From Protula sp. h YS-2021 (taxonomy: Eukaryota; Annelida; Polychaeta; Sabellida; Serpulidae): a stretch of 64,000 bases of DNA. The stretch is from positions 74,154,742 through 74,218,741 of the forward strand of contig OX457026.1 in NCBI GenBank assembly GCA_949752745.1, given 5' to 3'. Below the pieces are notes generated by a model, which was not told the DNA's origin, did not search any database, and worked only from the letters and a program-made list of their open reading frames with translations. Below are positions 1-11,627 of the stretch, piece by piece (the stretch's first letter is position 1; each line of letters begins with the position of its first letter). The translations under genes and the position numbers were made by a program.

Positions 1-22
1 TTTATCATCGTTACGGGCCCCT

Positions 23-334
23 TTGAGCACAGAAGTGCTACACCAAAAACCTGTTTGGGGAGGATCTCGCGAAGGCTTTAAAAGAACATCAATTGTCAGA
101 ATTGACCAGATCAATTCCACGAGTCACTTCCTCAGTGAAGTGCGATCGCCAAAGTTACCACGGGCAAAGATTCAATCCAAACTTCGCCGCACGAAAACCA
201 ACTGGTCGTTTTTTAATGAAGAGCCAGAGAGGTCGAGACTCTCAGCCACAGTTTCACGAGAGACCACAAAAAGAAAGCAACAAGATGGCACCCAGCAATC
301 AGTCGAAACCCTAAATCAAGGAAACTCAGGTTAG
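23..334 (+). pseudogene. Unrecognised Gln/Arg-rich fragment at the 5' side of the DIRS remnant
   Basis: A 103-codon reading frame precedes the RT fragment, overlapped by a second frame of 73 codons. The composition is basic and polar, with several RNF/FxR-like patches. Its position upstream of RT suggests a Gag-like or RT-linker piece of the DIRS element, but I recognise no domain. It could be chance coding noise. Confidence 0.3.
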
Positions 335-405
335 TTTTTCCTGAAATTTTTCATCATCTAGAAGAAATGCGATAAAGAAATGAGGCAAATGTAGTTTTTT
401 TTCAA

Positions 406-860
406 GTGGGCAGATTGAAGAATGTTCATAATTTCTGGGAAAATATAACATATGACAAGTGGACCTTAAATGCCGCGAAAGGGCTTTCAATTCCTTTAGA
501 GAGTGCTACTCTAAATTATTTCCCACATCAAATACCATTCAGTAACGAGGAACAGAAATTCAAAAAATGCAACAGTTGGTGTATTTAGGCTTCCTTTTGG
601 ATACTTTAAACAGGACCGTCAAATTGACAGATGAAAAGATTTCGGAAATAAAATCTTTTATAGTTCATAGTTTTATAGTCATGAGCTGTGAGTTACTCTC
701 TCTTGAAATATTGGCAAAATTGGTAGGGAAACTTGTCGCAACCTTTCCTGGTGTTACATATGGCAAACTGTATTACAGGCAGCTCGATATTGAAAAGAAC
801 GGAGGTCTAAAAATTCATCATGGCAATTATAAAAGGAAGATCAAGCTTTCAGATAGGTAA
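406..860 (+). pseudogene. DIRS reverse transcriptase C-terminal fragment, frameshifted
   Basis: Two overlapping frames (406-588 and 567-860) together give the RT thumb/connection region. The second begins with the YLGFLLD block and continues through LVGKLVATFPGVTYGKLYYR, both typical of DIRS/Ngaro polymerases just before RNase H. The frame change near 570 and the stop at 858-860 show that the gene is dead. The catalytic YxDD box should lie upstream and is not recognisable here. Confidence 0.75.
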
Positions 861-929
861 TGACAAGACTTGCAATGGTCGATGCAAAATTTAGACCTCT
901 AACGAGTCAGTGTCGAAGAAAAAATACCC

Positions 930-1811
930 AATTTAAAAGTTACTTGTGATGCATCAAATTCGGGTTGGGGGGGGGGGGGGAGTCGGACGGAAGAAAAATG
1001 GACAAAGGGTCAATGGTCAATAGAAGAGCAAGGTAGGCACATCAATGAAAAGGAGCTTTTGGCAGTTTTGTTCACTTTGCAGACTATTTGTAGAGATGTT
1101 ACGCAGATAACAATAAATATTTTATCAGACAATGCGGTAACAGTTGCCAATATCAACAATATGGGAGGCAAAATTCAAAGTTGTTATGATATTGCTCGAA
1201 AAATTTGGATCCGGGCAAAAGAGATGGAAGTTTGGCTTTTGGCTACCCATATCCCTGGCAAAGTAAATATTCAGGATGATAAACTAAGCAGATTGCTTAC
1301 AGTTAACACTGAATGGACATTGAATCAAGAAGTTTTTCGAAGGATATGTGCTTCCTATCCCTGGCTACGCCTTGATTTATTTGCTTCCCGAATGTATAAT
1401 AAATTTTCCATTTATGCGTCATGGCTTCCCGACCCCACAGCATATTATTGTGACGCATTCTCCTTTAATTGGAAAGGTCATGGCGGTTATGCTTTCCCAC
1501 CATATGCTTTTTTAGGAAGAGTACTTTACAAAGTGCAGGAAGAAGGCTCTAAAGTAGTCCTTGTGGCTCCAGACTGGCCTAAAAGCTTTTGGTATTCAAG
1601 AATTTTCGAAATGGCTACTGAGACGCCTTGTTATGTTCCAGCGAGCAGGTCCCTGATGTCAAATGCGTTGGGGCAGGGTCAGCCGCTCAAGACATGGACA
1701 CTAGTCTGCTGTGTAAAAGCGTCCAAAGGCAAAAGTTTCCCCAAGGAGTTACGGACATTATCTACAATTCCTGGAGAGCTGGCACGAAGAAACAGTAGAA
1801 AACGTATTTAG
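930..1811 (+). pseudogene. DIRS RNase H plus methyltransferase-like domain, frameshifted
   Basis: RNase H is visible as TCDASNSGWG (about 936-967), then after a G-homopolymer frameshift NEKELLAVLF (about 1046-1075) and SDNAVTVANINN (about 1126-1160). These supply the D-E-D active-site pattern. It is followed by HIPGKVNIQDDKLSR. The downstream block LDLFASRMYNKF...DPTAYYCDAFSFNW...YAFPPYAF...VAPDWPKSFWY is the DIRS-specific DAM-methyltransferase-like domain. The open frame 1059-1811 uses no good ATG and is a remnant. Confidence 0.8.
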
Positions 1812-1873
1812 CAAAATGGGAACTGTTTTGTAAGAAAAACAGACAAAATCCATTTGATACAACAGTTAATGTA

Positions 1874-2678
1874 ATGTTATCATTTTTGCTACAGTTGTAT
1901 AACTCGGGGTTGAAATATAGCGCAATCAACACAGCTAGAAGTGCTGTTAGTTGTATTTTAAAAATTGACAGCAACCCTGCGGGAGAACACCCAATGATTT
2001 GTCGTTTTTTGAAAGGTATTTTCAACTCAAAAATCCCCCCTTCCAAGATATACCTGTACTTGGGACACAAGACCTGTTTTGCATAAATTACAGGTGTATC
2101 ACCCAGCAAATAGACTAACCTTGAAAATGCTTACGTTCAAAGTTCTACTCTTATTAGCTTTACTTACATGTCAGAGGTCTCAGTCCTTTCATAATCTTCG
2201 TGTAGAGGACGTATTGTTCACGAGCAATGAAGTAGAGATTCGTTGGTCTGGTTTGTTAAAACAATCCAGGCCCAATTTTCACTTGGAACCCGTGGTTTTT
2301 CAAGAATTCGTAGAAAATAGAGAATTGTGTATAGTTTCTTATTTAAGGCATTATATAAGTAGAACCATGTATTTAAGAAATAAAACTAAAGCGTTGTTTA
2401 TCTCCTAGAAGCAGCCTCATACTGCTGTCACTAAAAGTACCATTTCCAGATGGCTGAGGACAATTATATGTATATGTGGAGTTGAAACTGCTAAATTCAG
2501 GCCGCACAGTTCTAGGGCTGCGAGTGCTAGCAAAGCGGTCAAGTTTGCACCTATTGACTCCGTTTTAAAAGCCGCAGGCTCGTCGAATAAATGCACATTC
2601 ACGAAGTTCTACAACAGGCCCGTTAGGCAAGAACATTATATGAGTAATATGCTTCGAGAAGTGGATATAAATGTTTAG
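1874..2678 (+). pseudogene. DIRS tyrosine recombinase, interrupted
   Basis: The N-terminal SAM-like part is at 1874-2086 in one frame and the catalytic part at 2079-2678 in another. The catalytic Arg lies in LLTCQRSQSFHNL (about 2165-2205). After an in-frame TAG at 2406-2408 the same frame continues through HSSR (HxxR box, about 2502) and FTKFYNRPV, whose Tyr is the expected nucleophile (about 2610). Tyrosine recombinases cut and rejoin DNA through a 3'-phosphotyrosine. One frameshift and one stop make this copy inactive. Confidence 0.8.
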
Positions 2679-2690
2679 TGGGGGCAGTTA

Positions 2691-3019
2691 CGGAATACAT
2701 ATAACTGTAATCTATAATTGGTGTTTAGTCATAAAATATACATTTCGGGTGTATACTCTTTGATAGTGTTCATTCAGCTGATCATAACAGTATTTAACAC
2801 TACACTCTCAGGTTACTGCATTTAAGTACTTGCTTAGAACAGTATTATTCAGATTGTTCGGTTTGACAAAATAAAAGTCCATTTGGAGAAGTATCGTAGT
2901 TTTATTGTCAACTGAAAATCAACAACATTTTGTGTTAAAGTCTCATGTTTCTATCTCCCGAAAGCAGGAATAACTCTGGGACAGAATTTAAAAAATTAAT
3001 CGAATACCTGATGTTCGAT
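2691..3019. other. Non-coding interval downstream of the DIRS remnant
   Basis: AT-rich DNA with no supportable reading frame. A degenerate piece of the following MITE terminus (GGACAGAATT near 2979) is present. Confidence 0.4.
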
Positions 3020-3253
3020 TGTAATTCTGTCCTAGAGTTTTCCTGACGGAGATGGGGAAAATGCCCACCCACCCTTCACCCTATTCGTGGTTGTCAGTGG
3101 ATCGGGTCTAATAACAAAATGGTTGTTGACTGGGTCATAGACGCACATTTTCAGTTCGTACGTCTATAGTGGGTTAAAAATGCCATTATGGAGTAATTCA
3201 GGGTTCTCGCCTTTTTCCCATCTCCCTCAGGAAAACTCTAGGACAGAATTACA
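3020..3253. mobile_element. MITE, 234 bp, with ~30-bp terminal inverted repeats
   Basis: The left end reads TGTAATTCTGTCCTAGAG and continues TTTTCCTGACGGAGATGGG. The right end is its reverse complement with one mismatch (CCCATCTCCCTCAGG...GGACAGAATTACA). There is no coding capacity. The structure is that of a miniature inverted-repeat transposable element; the superfamily is not assignable from the ends alone. A half-terminus of the same family lies near 2970-2985. Confidence 0.75.
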
Positions 3254-5110
3254 AATAGTCCCAAATAGACCCTTTCTATCTTCCTAGGACAGAAAGAGTC
3301 ACAGTTCCTGCAATAGAAATGGCCATTGATCTCAATTTTCGAGGCTCTTGATTTTTCGGCGCACGTTCAAGGACACCGAGGCTCGAATTGGCAGGCTTTT
3401 TCTTTAAAATTACACTGAGAAGTACCCTGGCGCATTATTTTCGACCGCAGCGAAACTCCCAAACTAGAGTAAAGCGTGGTTTTGCAACTGTGGATTCACT
3501 GTTGTTGTGGGCGATAATGAGGGATTCGATATCCTGATCTCAAGAAAACACATATTTTTCTCAGTAAAAAGTTGTTATCTGACCATAAAACTTGTGCACC
3601 ATAATTTAAAATTGGGCCATTTATGTGATGTACAATTTCTAAAATAACGCCGTTGGCCCCAGTCGTGCGCCGAGATTGGAAAATTGACACCAATGACATT
3701 TCCTATTGTAGGAACTATGACTCTTGCTGTCATAGGAAGACCGCAAAAGTCATCTAAGAATAAATTACAAACATCAGGTATTCGTTTAATTTTTAAATTT
3801 TCCGCGATCGGTGGGAGGTCTACTACGCATGACTGGGGTCATAACACAATGTCTTTATGCATGTCGCCCAAAGGTTCAATTTTGGCCACATTCTCTTGGA
3901 TCGTCTCGAAAAATCAAGAGGCTCTCGGAAAATCGATAGGTGTTCTCTTGGAAAAGTTCTCGTTATCTAGAGACAGTTTTTGTCTAGGAAAACTTCTCTC
4001 GAGAAGGTCAGATACAAGATGGCGGAAATGTAAACAAAGGCATTTCTACAACTTATTTGCCAAAATGCATATGAATTATAATCATTTAAGAGTGGAAATT
4101 TAGTTCAAGGAAGATTTTAGACGTGATTGTACTAGGTATAGTGAAAGACAAGAGGACCCAAAGGTTTAACCTCAATTACTATAGGTTGAGGTCGAACCTG
4201 TAACACCGTTAGTACTGCTGAAGCGGTAGGGATGTTATTAGGTAAAACAGATCACATTTAAAACAATGCCCCAACAAACGGTTGTCACAGAATATATTTC
4301 TGGGCATATGAATTACATATTTATCTGAAATAAGCACAAAATAACTGGATTTGTGTTTTTTATTTCTCGATTTTTTGAGACGCGTTCTTTTGGACGGTGT
4401 ATCTGGAGCTTCTCTGGCCTGTTTGGAGAGTGGATTCTCAGTTTCCTGAGAGGTCCAAAAGAATGTGGCCTTTTACTCATCGACCGATTTTACCGCGCTG
4501 ACGCTGCACTGATCGTGAGCGAAAAAATATGATTTTCCAATAACACTCACTTTTTCCTTTGAAGACAGTCTTATCAGTATTATTTTTAAGACCACTTACT
4601 TAATGATACTATTTTTTCATGAAAGGACTAATCTCTCATTTCGTTGGCGTTTTCTCCGAAATGTACACACTTAACCCTGTATTCTTTGGAAAGCTTTAAG
4701 TATCTGTTGTCAGTTCACTAACAAATAAAATAACGACTTGGTCCGTTCTCTCTCTGCTCCGTTCTCTGCTCCGTTCTCTCTCTGCTGCGGGGCCTGTTTT
4801 GGTAGAGCAGCAATGACTTTCTCTCCGAAACGAAGGTTGTACTTCCGTCTAAGGCAGATTCATCTCCAGCGCGCCCAGCAAAGAAATAATGGTAATCGTC
4901 ATTATTCTACCAATGATATACCCTCGCGGAGTGCTGGACAGCCATTCTAAATGTCTCCATGCTTCAAAGGACTAGATCACGGTCCTGAGCCGACCAGAGC
5001 CTCCATTTTAAATATAGAAAAAAGGCTCATCTTATGTAATTATATAGTAAAGAGTTCAAGAGAAATTTGAGTATCGATGTTACTTCTCTATTAATGTTAC
5101 AATTTGTGTA

Positions 5111-5144
5111 ATGCGTGTAACTGCGGCGGCGGTGGTGGCGGCAT

Positions 5145-5177
<33 letters not shown>

Positions 5178-5216
5178 TGGCCCCGGCGGTGGTTGTGGCG
5201 GCGATGGTGGTGTCAC
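5111..5216. repeat. GGC/GGT-rich microsatellite
   Basis: Imperfect GGCGGT triplets over about 100 bp. The apparent Ala/Val-rich frame across it is low complexity and is not counted as a gene. Confidence 0.85.
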
Positions 5217-5824
5217 ATAGCCCACTACATCGAATCAACTTACCCCTTGCTGTAACTACCCTTTACATAATACACACAAACTACACACTCCGTCTTTTTA
5301 TATAAAGCGTGAATGTTACACAGACCTTTTAGTACACTGTGACATTGCAAGCCATACCCCCTTTCGTTAAAGAAAATGTTTACAGAATTACACGCCTCAA
5401 GGCATTTGAATACCATCACTTTACTAACCCTACAGCTCAACCCCTTATTACAAACATGACTGCACTCGGGGTCATCCGTATTATATACACATGAACGCAT
5501 TTAAATACCACCATTTTGCTAAACCCCTATTCGCACTACCCATCAGCATAAATTCAGGTGTTTCTATAAATAGTATATGACGTCATTGGGTCAGCTACTC
5601 TCCCTCCGCTGAGCCGAGATCCGTTAACCATTGCGTCAATTGTGACGGTTTAATGCCCTTGCTACTAGAATATTTGTCAATTGTAATTTCATCAAATTCG
5701 TTGAAGCCAGTGTGAGGTAGGGTAGTGATGATCCAAAACACTTATAATTTTAAACTTGATATCTTAAATTTGATGTTGACATTTATTGCACACATATCTC
5801 CACATTTTGTATTTTCAAAGGGAT

Positions 5825-6012
5825 GGCCGAAAGCCTTAGTGGGCTTTAATTCTGAATTCCGTTTAATGTGATCCAGCCCACTGCATACACTTAGTTAAGG
5901 CAATTGGAGTAAACGTTGATCTCCTGCTTGCCTTCTCGAGCTGAAATCAAACTCAGGACCTCGTGATTGCCAGACTAACGATCTAACGAACTGAGTTAAC
6001 CCTCAGCCCGAT
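5825..6012 (-). repeat. tRNA-derived SINE
   Basis: Read on the minus strand from about 6008, the sequence begins GGCTGAGGGTTAACTCAG, with a pol III A-box-like segment (TTAACTCAGTTCGTTAGA). About 45 nt later comes a degenerate B box (CCTGAGTTTGATTTC). A non-tRNA body follows (GAGATCAACGTTTACTCCAA and beyond). This head-plus-body layout is that of a SINE; the anticodon-arm pairing is too degraded for a functional tRNA gene. Confidence 0.6.
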
Positions 6013-9000
6013 TTAAACAATTTCTCTGTTTGTCTTGTCATTTAGAGTATTATCATTTAGAACAATTGCAAAGAAAATGTTTTTTAAAAATTGTTTATGT
6101 ACATATGAAAAAAGTCACAGGAGCAAGATACCATAAGGCACCTATTTTTGCACAGCTGTAACGCTTCAAAGTATCTTGATGAAGTTTGTGACATTTGAAA
6201 AAATCTTTATTCCTTATAGTTTTGGCTTTAACACTACAACTGTTACATCTGGTGAATGTCGAAATTATAAAATGTCAATTGCCATACTAAAATTGTATGC
6301 TGGCGGTAACGTCTGTTTGACTAGGACCTTGGTTCAACACCGATGTCCAGTCTTAAATGATTCTAGAAATTGTGTCTTGCAAGATAGCACAACAGAACGC
6401 TTGTTCCGTTAAAGAGGTGGCGCCACGTTTATTTGGATGTTCACACATTTTATAAACCACAATGCGCACTACAGTTCTTTGCATGTATAACGGTGAGGAA
6501 AATGACCGGCTAATAGTATCCTGAAAGTTTTTCGGTCCCATTGATGAGTGCTTCCACGAAAATACCAAAATGCAGATTAAAACAATCGCAATAATTGAAG
6601 AGCAATCCGCTCAATGTTGGTCAGCTATGTGTTCCACCTGTTCAATCTCAGACGTAATCCTTTTATGCCGTATTTCATTTATATGTACGAAGGGCCCGAT
6701 GGTAGATATTCCCCACACTCTTTTACTGCGCACACTATTTAATGGGCGCATTCGGCATGATTTACGAAAACATGTCGATATTTTAATACTACAATGTATA
6801 AAATCAGAAATCTCGCGAGATGCACGTCTGCCATTTGTGAAATGTTTTTAAAGTAGTAAAAAAGTTTAGAAGATAGTTATTTGACGCATGTCAGTCTTAT
6901 TTACAGTGGTTATTTCAAAACTGTAAAACTTTTCTGAATTTTCTTCAGATTAATTTGTTTCAAAATTCATTGTTAACTTAAAACACCATTAGGAACAACA
7001 CGTACCGGTTTCGAAAACTGCTGAAGTCAAAAATATTTGAAGCCCTGAAGGTAATCGCATTATTTTTTCTAAGAAAAGTTTAAATATTAGTTAGATATAG
7101 GCTGTAATCTATCATGCAGTTTGTACCACAAAACCAAACAGTTGTATAAACTGTCCAATATATCTCGGAAATGCTTCGAGTTCTGGTTCCTGGAAACCCC
7201 ACCAGGTGCAAACACCTCGACAAAGACTTTTTACTTGTGCACTTTTTTGTGCATATTCTTCTGTATGGTTTCGATTAATCCAATCGGAGCCTTTCAGTTT
7301 TCACGGGTTCGTTCATTGAAATGACTGTAGATTTCACATCTACAGGTTTTGGTCTTTTTGCCGTACGTTTCCTCACAACAAAACTGTTATTTAACTTCTA
7401 GAAATGTGCTCCATGGTAAAAGTGTATACAGAGGTTTTACGTGGTGCCCCTTTTTAAAAGACCGCCAATAATCCAAATCACAGTTTTAGTGTTTCGAATA
7501 AAGTGCGCAAGAATTTTGAATTTCGACTGCGAGGGAACCAGGTAAAGAATGACAGAAATGATAGAAAAAGATAGAAGAAATATCGCAAAAACAGCTCGTT
7601 CTTGGAACAGAAAAAGAATTGAAACTTGAAACCACTTGTTAGAACGTTTAATAACTTTTAAAAATAGCATACGGGTTGGTAAAAACCCGATTGCTCTTTG
7701 GTGCAAGAGAAATTTGAAATTTAGGCAAAATCTCTCTGTCATTTCTTTCATTTTTATCCGGTTATTTTTATTTGAAGCGCAGAGTTTTTTGCGGAGTTTT
7801 ATTCGAAACGCCCAAAGTATGATTTTATTCATTGTCCGTGTCGTTCGCCGAGATTAGCGAATTTGTCAGTTGCAGATAACTCTTGCGGTCTTCCTATGAC
7901 ATCAAGATTCATAGTTCCTACAATGCAACTTAGCGTTTATGCCAGTTTTGCTTGTCTCAGCATTATTTCAGAAAGGGTGCATAACAAACGATTATGTAAA
8001 ATGACGCAAAATTTTCATGGTCAAATAACAATCTTGCAGAGAAGAAAAGGGTGGGTTTCTTGTGGATAAGATGTAGACCCCCCCCCATTATCGGACGGAA
8101 GAACAGTGAATATACAATTTAAACATTAATTACTTAAATTTAGTAATATCGTCGACGTCGAAAATAACGCGCAATGATTCTTTGCAGTGTGCCTTTAAGA
8201 AAAAAATCGGCTAGTTTGAATCGAGTTCGGCTGGGCCGTGCACCGAAAGATTAATAGCCTGGAAAATGAACAGCTATGGTCATTTCAGTTGGCGGACCTC
8301 GACTTTTTGTGCTCTGTTAATTTGTGGTCCGCTTAGGCTACAGATTTGACACGTATGGGTACTGTGACACTTGCTGCCACAGGAAGAAAACAAGAGTCAT
8401 CTAGAAGTAATTGTAAATATGCAAAATCGCGGCCGCACAAAAAGAACTCATACACACACACATAAAATAAGGAGCAATCATGTACGAGGGAAGTGAAATG
8501 TAATTAAACATTAGTTCCATATTGGTTAAAAATTGGAATCTTCCTTAGTCGTATAGATACGGTATTTCTTTTTCAGTTTGTTGTTGGGAGAAATTATATC
8601 ATTAAGTTAAAATACTTTTTGGAGCTACAGTTTTGGTTATGTTTTTTTTTTTTAATTTTTAATATATATTTTTCGGTTAGTTTTTTTACCCAGTTTTGAT
8701 TTGTTGCTGAATTGCTTCTTTCGATTCTTTCGAAGAAGTTGCTGGGTCATCGAGAATTTAGGCATTCCATTGTTTCAGGAAAGAATGTAAACGTTCGCTG
8801 ATTACCTGCAGAAGAATATGTGATTAACATGGACTGTTGACTGCCGTGAATTTTTGCAGCATACATAGAATATACCAGAAGAAACTTGGTATGAACACTG
8901 AAAACGAAGCTGCATTGATGTGAATATTGCTTGCTTCGATCACTCCTCAGTGACATCATTTGATTTGTTTTCTTTGGAAGGTAAGTTTTCTTGAGACACG

Positions 9001-9119
9001 TACCAAATCCTTAGCTGATTGATGTTGAGTGTACTCTTGTGAGGTGCGGAGCGTTTTGACGAACCGACTTATAATCTGGCGTCCCTCGCTCACCGATAGT
9101 TTTTAGGAAGGTTCGGATG

Positions 9120-10205
9120 TGAGGGGTTTAGGGGAGGGATGGGAACGGGACAACTGCCCCCGGATTATTCTCCCCGACAACTGCGTCCCGAACTGCTTCC
9201 CCCTCCCACCTGACAAATGCCCCCGTGGGACTGCTTCCCCCTCCCACCTGACAAATGCCCCCGTGGGACTACTTCCCCCGAGTACTGTTGCTCCCTGCCA
9301 TTTTAATGAACTAGTTTTGGACCAGTCGACATCGATTTATTAGGCCCCAACCCTTCGGATTAGGGCCTATAGGTTTGGGGTGTCCATCTGTCCGTCCGTC
9401 TGTCCGTCATCGCTTTATACCCCTATGAATTTGGGGGCGGTTGGGGCCCGCTTGTGTTTCACAAATACTTACTTGTTCTTTCTGTCGTTTGTTTTCAGTG
9501 ACTGGGAATGCAACACCAGTGACGTAATTATTTAGTGGGAACATTGACCACAGCTTATAGTATTTTTTTTATCAAAGTATCACTACTTATACAGTGAATT
9601 GATTGTTTAATTGCAGCTAATAGGTCGTAAATTGCGATACCTTATTTTCATTTGCAGTTTATATGTGATTAATTTGGGATATTTCCTAGTTGCAAATGGC
9701 GACTATACGTCGCACTGGAGTCGTTTGCAATTATCCTGGAAGTCATATGTAGTAGCCAGAGTTGATATTATTTGAGTACATACTTGTCCCACTGGATCAA
9801 GTACCACACCACCAGTATGCACAAGCAAACACAAGCATCTCATACCTTGTGTGCGACTTCGCTGACCACAAGATATTGAACTATTTGGAATTACCCACAG
9901 TTTTCAATTCTGAAGAACGGTGCATACGATTCAGCAAAAATAAACCTGTTCTCGATTAGAGTGTTCGGATTGAAGTTCTTAGTCCTATTAGTTTTGATTA
10001 GTCAATTATAGTTCAGCACAGAGTATTCCGATTGTAGAGATTTTACTTCGCAAAAAGAAATCAATTACTTAGAGTTGTAAAGTTCAGTAAAATGGCCTGG
10101 GGGAAACAACCAAGAGGCGATAATCCACGGGACCATAGTTCTATAGGGGTAGTTGTCCCGAGGTAGTAGTCGGGAGGCAGTAGCCCCTGGGCAATTATCC
10201 TAGAC
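9120..10205. repeat. Foldback element with inverted arms of degenerate C-rich repeats
   Basis: The left arm (about 9135-9315) has units such as ACAACTGCCCCCGG and a 38-bp direct duplication (GACTGCTTCCCCCTCCC...). It ends CTGCCATTTTAATGAACT. The right arm (about 10085-10205) is its inverted counterpart (AGTTCAGTAAAATGGCCTGG...CAGTAGCCCCTGGGCAATT). The interior is non-coding and holds a separate small MITE at 9341-9478. Confidence 0.55.
9341..9478. mobile_element. ~135-bp MITE, GGCCCCAACC family, copy 1
   Basis: It starts GGCCCCAACCCTTCGG and contains TCCGTCCGTCTGTCCGTCAT and CGCTTTATACCCCTATGA. Near its end is GGTTGGGGCC, a perfect 10-bp inverted match to the start, followed by CGCTTGTGTTTCACAAATACTT. 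A second copy lies at 18,996-19,127, where the empty site can be inferred. Confidence 0.65.
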
Positions 10206-11555
10206 CGTGTAAAAATAGTGGTTGGTGAAACCCAAAATGAAAACTCGCGTTTTGCATTTCAGTTACGGTTTACATTTTAGCATGGCCATTTGTGCGAGAG
10301 CTCATGAAATTGGGAAGAAAAAAACCTGTTTAAGACATTAAACTGTGCGTACAAAGGAGTGGAAAAAATAGATTGGGCCATGAAAATAAACTACTAATGT
10401 TAAAATTCTAGTAAGGCTTGAGGACGAGGCGCATTTTGCAAACGGGGAAGATAACAGAGAACGTTCAGCATCTTGTATCATTTTTTTTTATTTTATATCA
10501 TGGACATCCGTTTTCGCTACATCATATTCATGTTGGGAATCCACGGCAATTCGCCTAGCGACAGTTGCTCTAGCGCCAATTCATGTAAATGGGTGGGGTG
10601 CGACAACTGATCTAAATTCTCAAATCCTATTTTTTTGTAAGCTCAGGGATTACTGACACAGTAACTGTGAGAGGCCCTTGGCAATAAAAAAAAAATACAG
10701 TGAGGGGATTTAAATCTGTGAAGAACACTCGTTTCTGAACTTGCTCAGTTTTGAGAAACTTGGCACTTGCTCAGTTTTGAGGAAACAGATAAGTTATAGT
10801 ACCCTGCCCTATTTAAATCAATTGTTGCTAGGCCAGTGGTCGCTAGATGAGTTGTTTTTGGGTCAGTTGTCGGAATACTTCAAGCTGGCCACAAACGAGG
10901 CTGTGCTGCACTTGTTCAACATGTCAACCACTGACATTTCCATCTCCGATTTAGTTTGATGGGGGGGGGGGTTGTCAGTATGGATGGAGAATCAATTAGA
11001 AACATGTTCAGTGTGTGTGGAATCGATGCCGAACGGTTTTAATTCAAGATAGTCTATCTTGAAGACCATTTGATTAAAAAATTAGAACTCGTGTTTTAAC
11101 ATCTGCGTTGATGCCTGATTTTATTTCATTAATAAACCTAAGTTGAACCTGTTGTCTCAAGCCAAAATGTTCCTGTGGCCTGTTATGATGTGGGTGACAG
11201 GGGGAGCCTGCTAGCGTTTGTCTATAAATATAATGCAGTGATTCTCACAAGACAATGTAACAATATCTATGTGGCCACCTGTACATCACGTTGTCAGCAC
11301 AACCACACCTTTGTGAAGTTAGTTTGAATCAAACGTAGCTTCATTCTTGTCAGCAAGGTTCTTAGCGCTGCGACTTTTACTCTGTTTTGAATCCGTCATA
11401 AATGTGTACCATCCGATGTATGGTTGGTTGCATTTGCGGGAATTTTCTCTAATTTTTTTAATTTTCTCTCAACTTTTGCGACATGTTTTACTTGATGATG
11501 CACGTGAATTGCAGGCCGCCCAACACAGCAACAATGAGCCTATAGCAAAGGCTTG

Positions 11556-11627
11556 ATGGCAAGTAGTAAAGCTCCTAAGCATGACTTTGCCCCAGCATGG
11601 CTCAAGATCCCGGAACATAGCAACCAG
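11556..11627 (+). CDS. GPBP1: GPBP1-like coding exon 1
   Basis: Twenty-four codons from ATG, ending CAG|GTAACA, phase 0. It contains HDFAPAWLKIPE, the conserved vasculin N-terminus. A likely acceptor (GAATTGCAG, ending 11514) puts about 41 nt of 5'UTR on the same exon. Confidence 0.88.

Larger units (their letters stand above)
1..2690 (+). mobile_element. Degenerate DIRS-type (tyrosine recombinase) retroelement, 5' truncated by the window
   Basis: Fragments of a DIRS-like element lie in the canonical order: reverse transcriptase C-terminus, RNase H, the DIRS methyltransferase-like domain, then a tyrosine recombinase. The reading frame is broken by frameshifts near 570 and at the G-run near 966-980, and by stops at 858 and 2406. 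DIRS elements integrate through a tyrosine recombinase instead of a DDE integrase, so no LTR or target duplication is expected. The 5' end lies outside the window and the 3' terminal repeats were not delimited. Confidence 0.85.
3336..8262. repeat. 4.9-kb element bounded by ~400-bp diverged inverted arms
   Basis: The left arm (about 3336-3745) and right arm (about 7865-8262) are inverted copies with about 70% visible similarity. Paired landmarks are the GCGCATTATTTTCGAC block at 3430 against 8148-8175, TTGTTATCTGACCAT at 3571 against the reverse complement of 8018-8035, and AGGAACTATGACTC...TCATAGGAAGACCGCAAAAG at 3712 against 7880-7925. A direct partial copy of the inner arm motif lies at 8345-8425. 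The interior (3,750-7,860) has no protein I recognise, and its open frames are short and unsupported. It is probably a non-autonomous DNA transposon or foldback element. Confidence 0.5.

Noticed and set aside
5938..6008. Functional tRNA gene
   Set aside because: Box A/B spacing is tRNA-like but stems do not pair and a SINE body follows.
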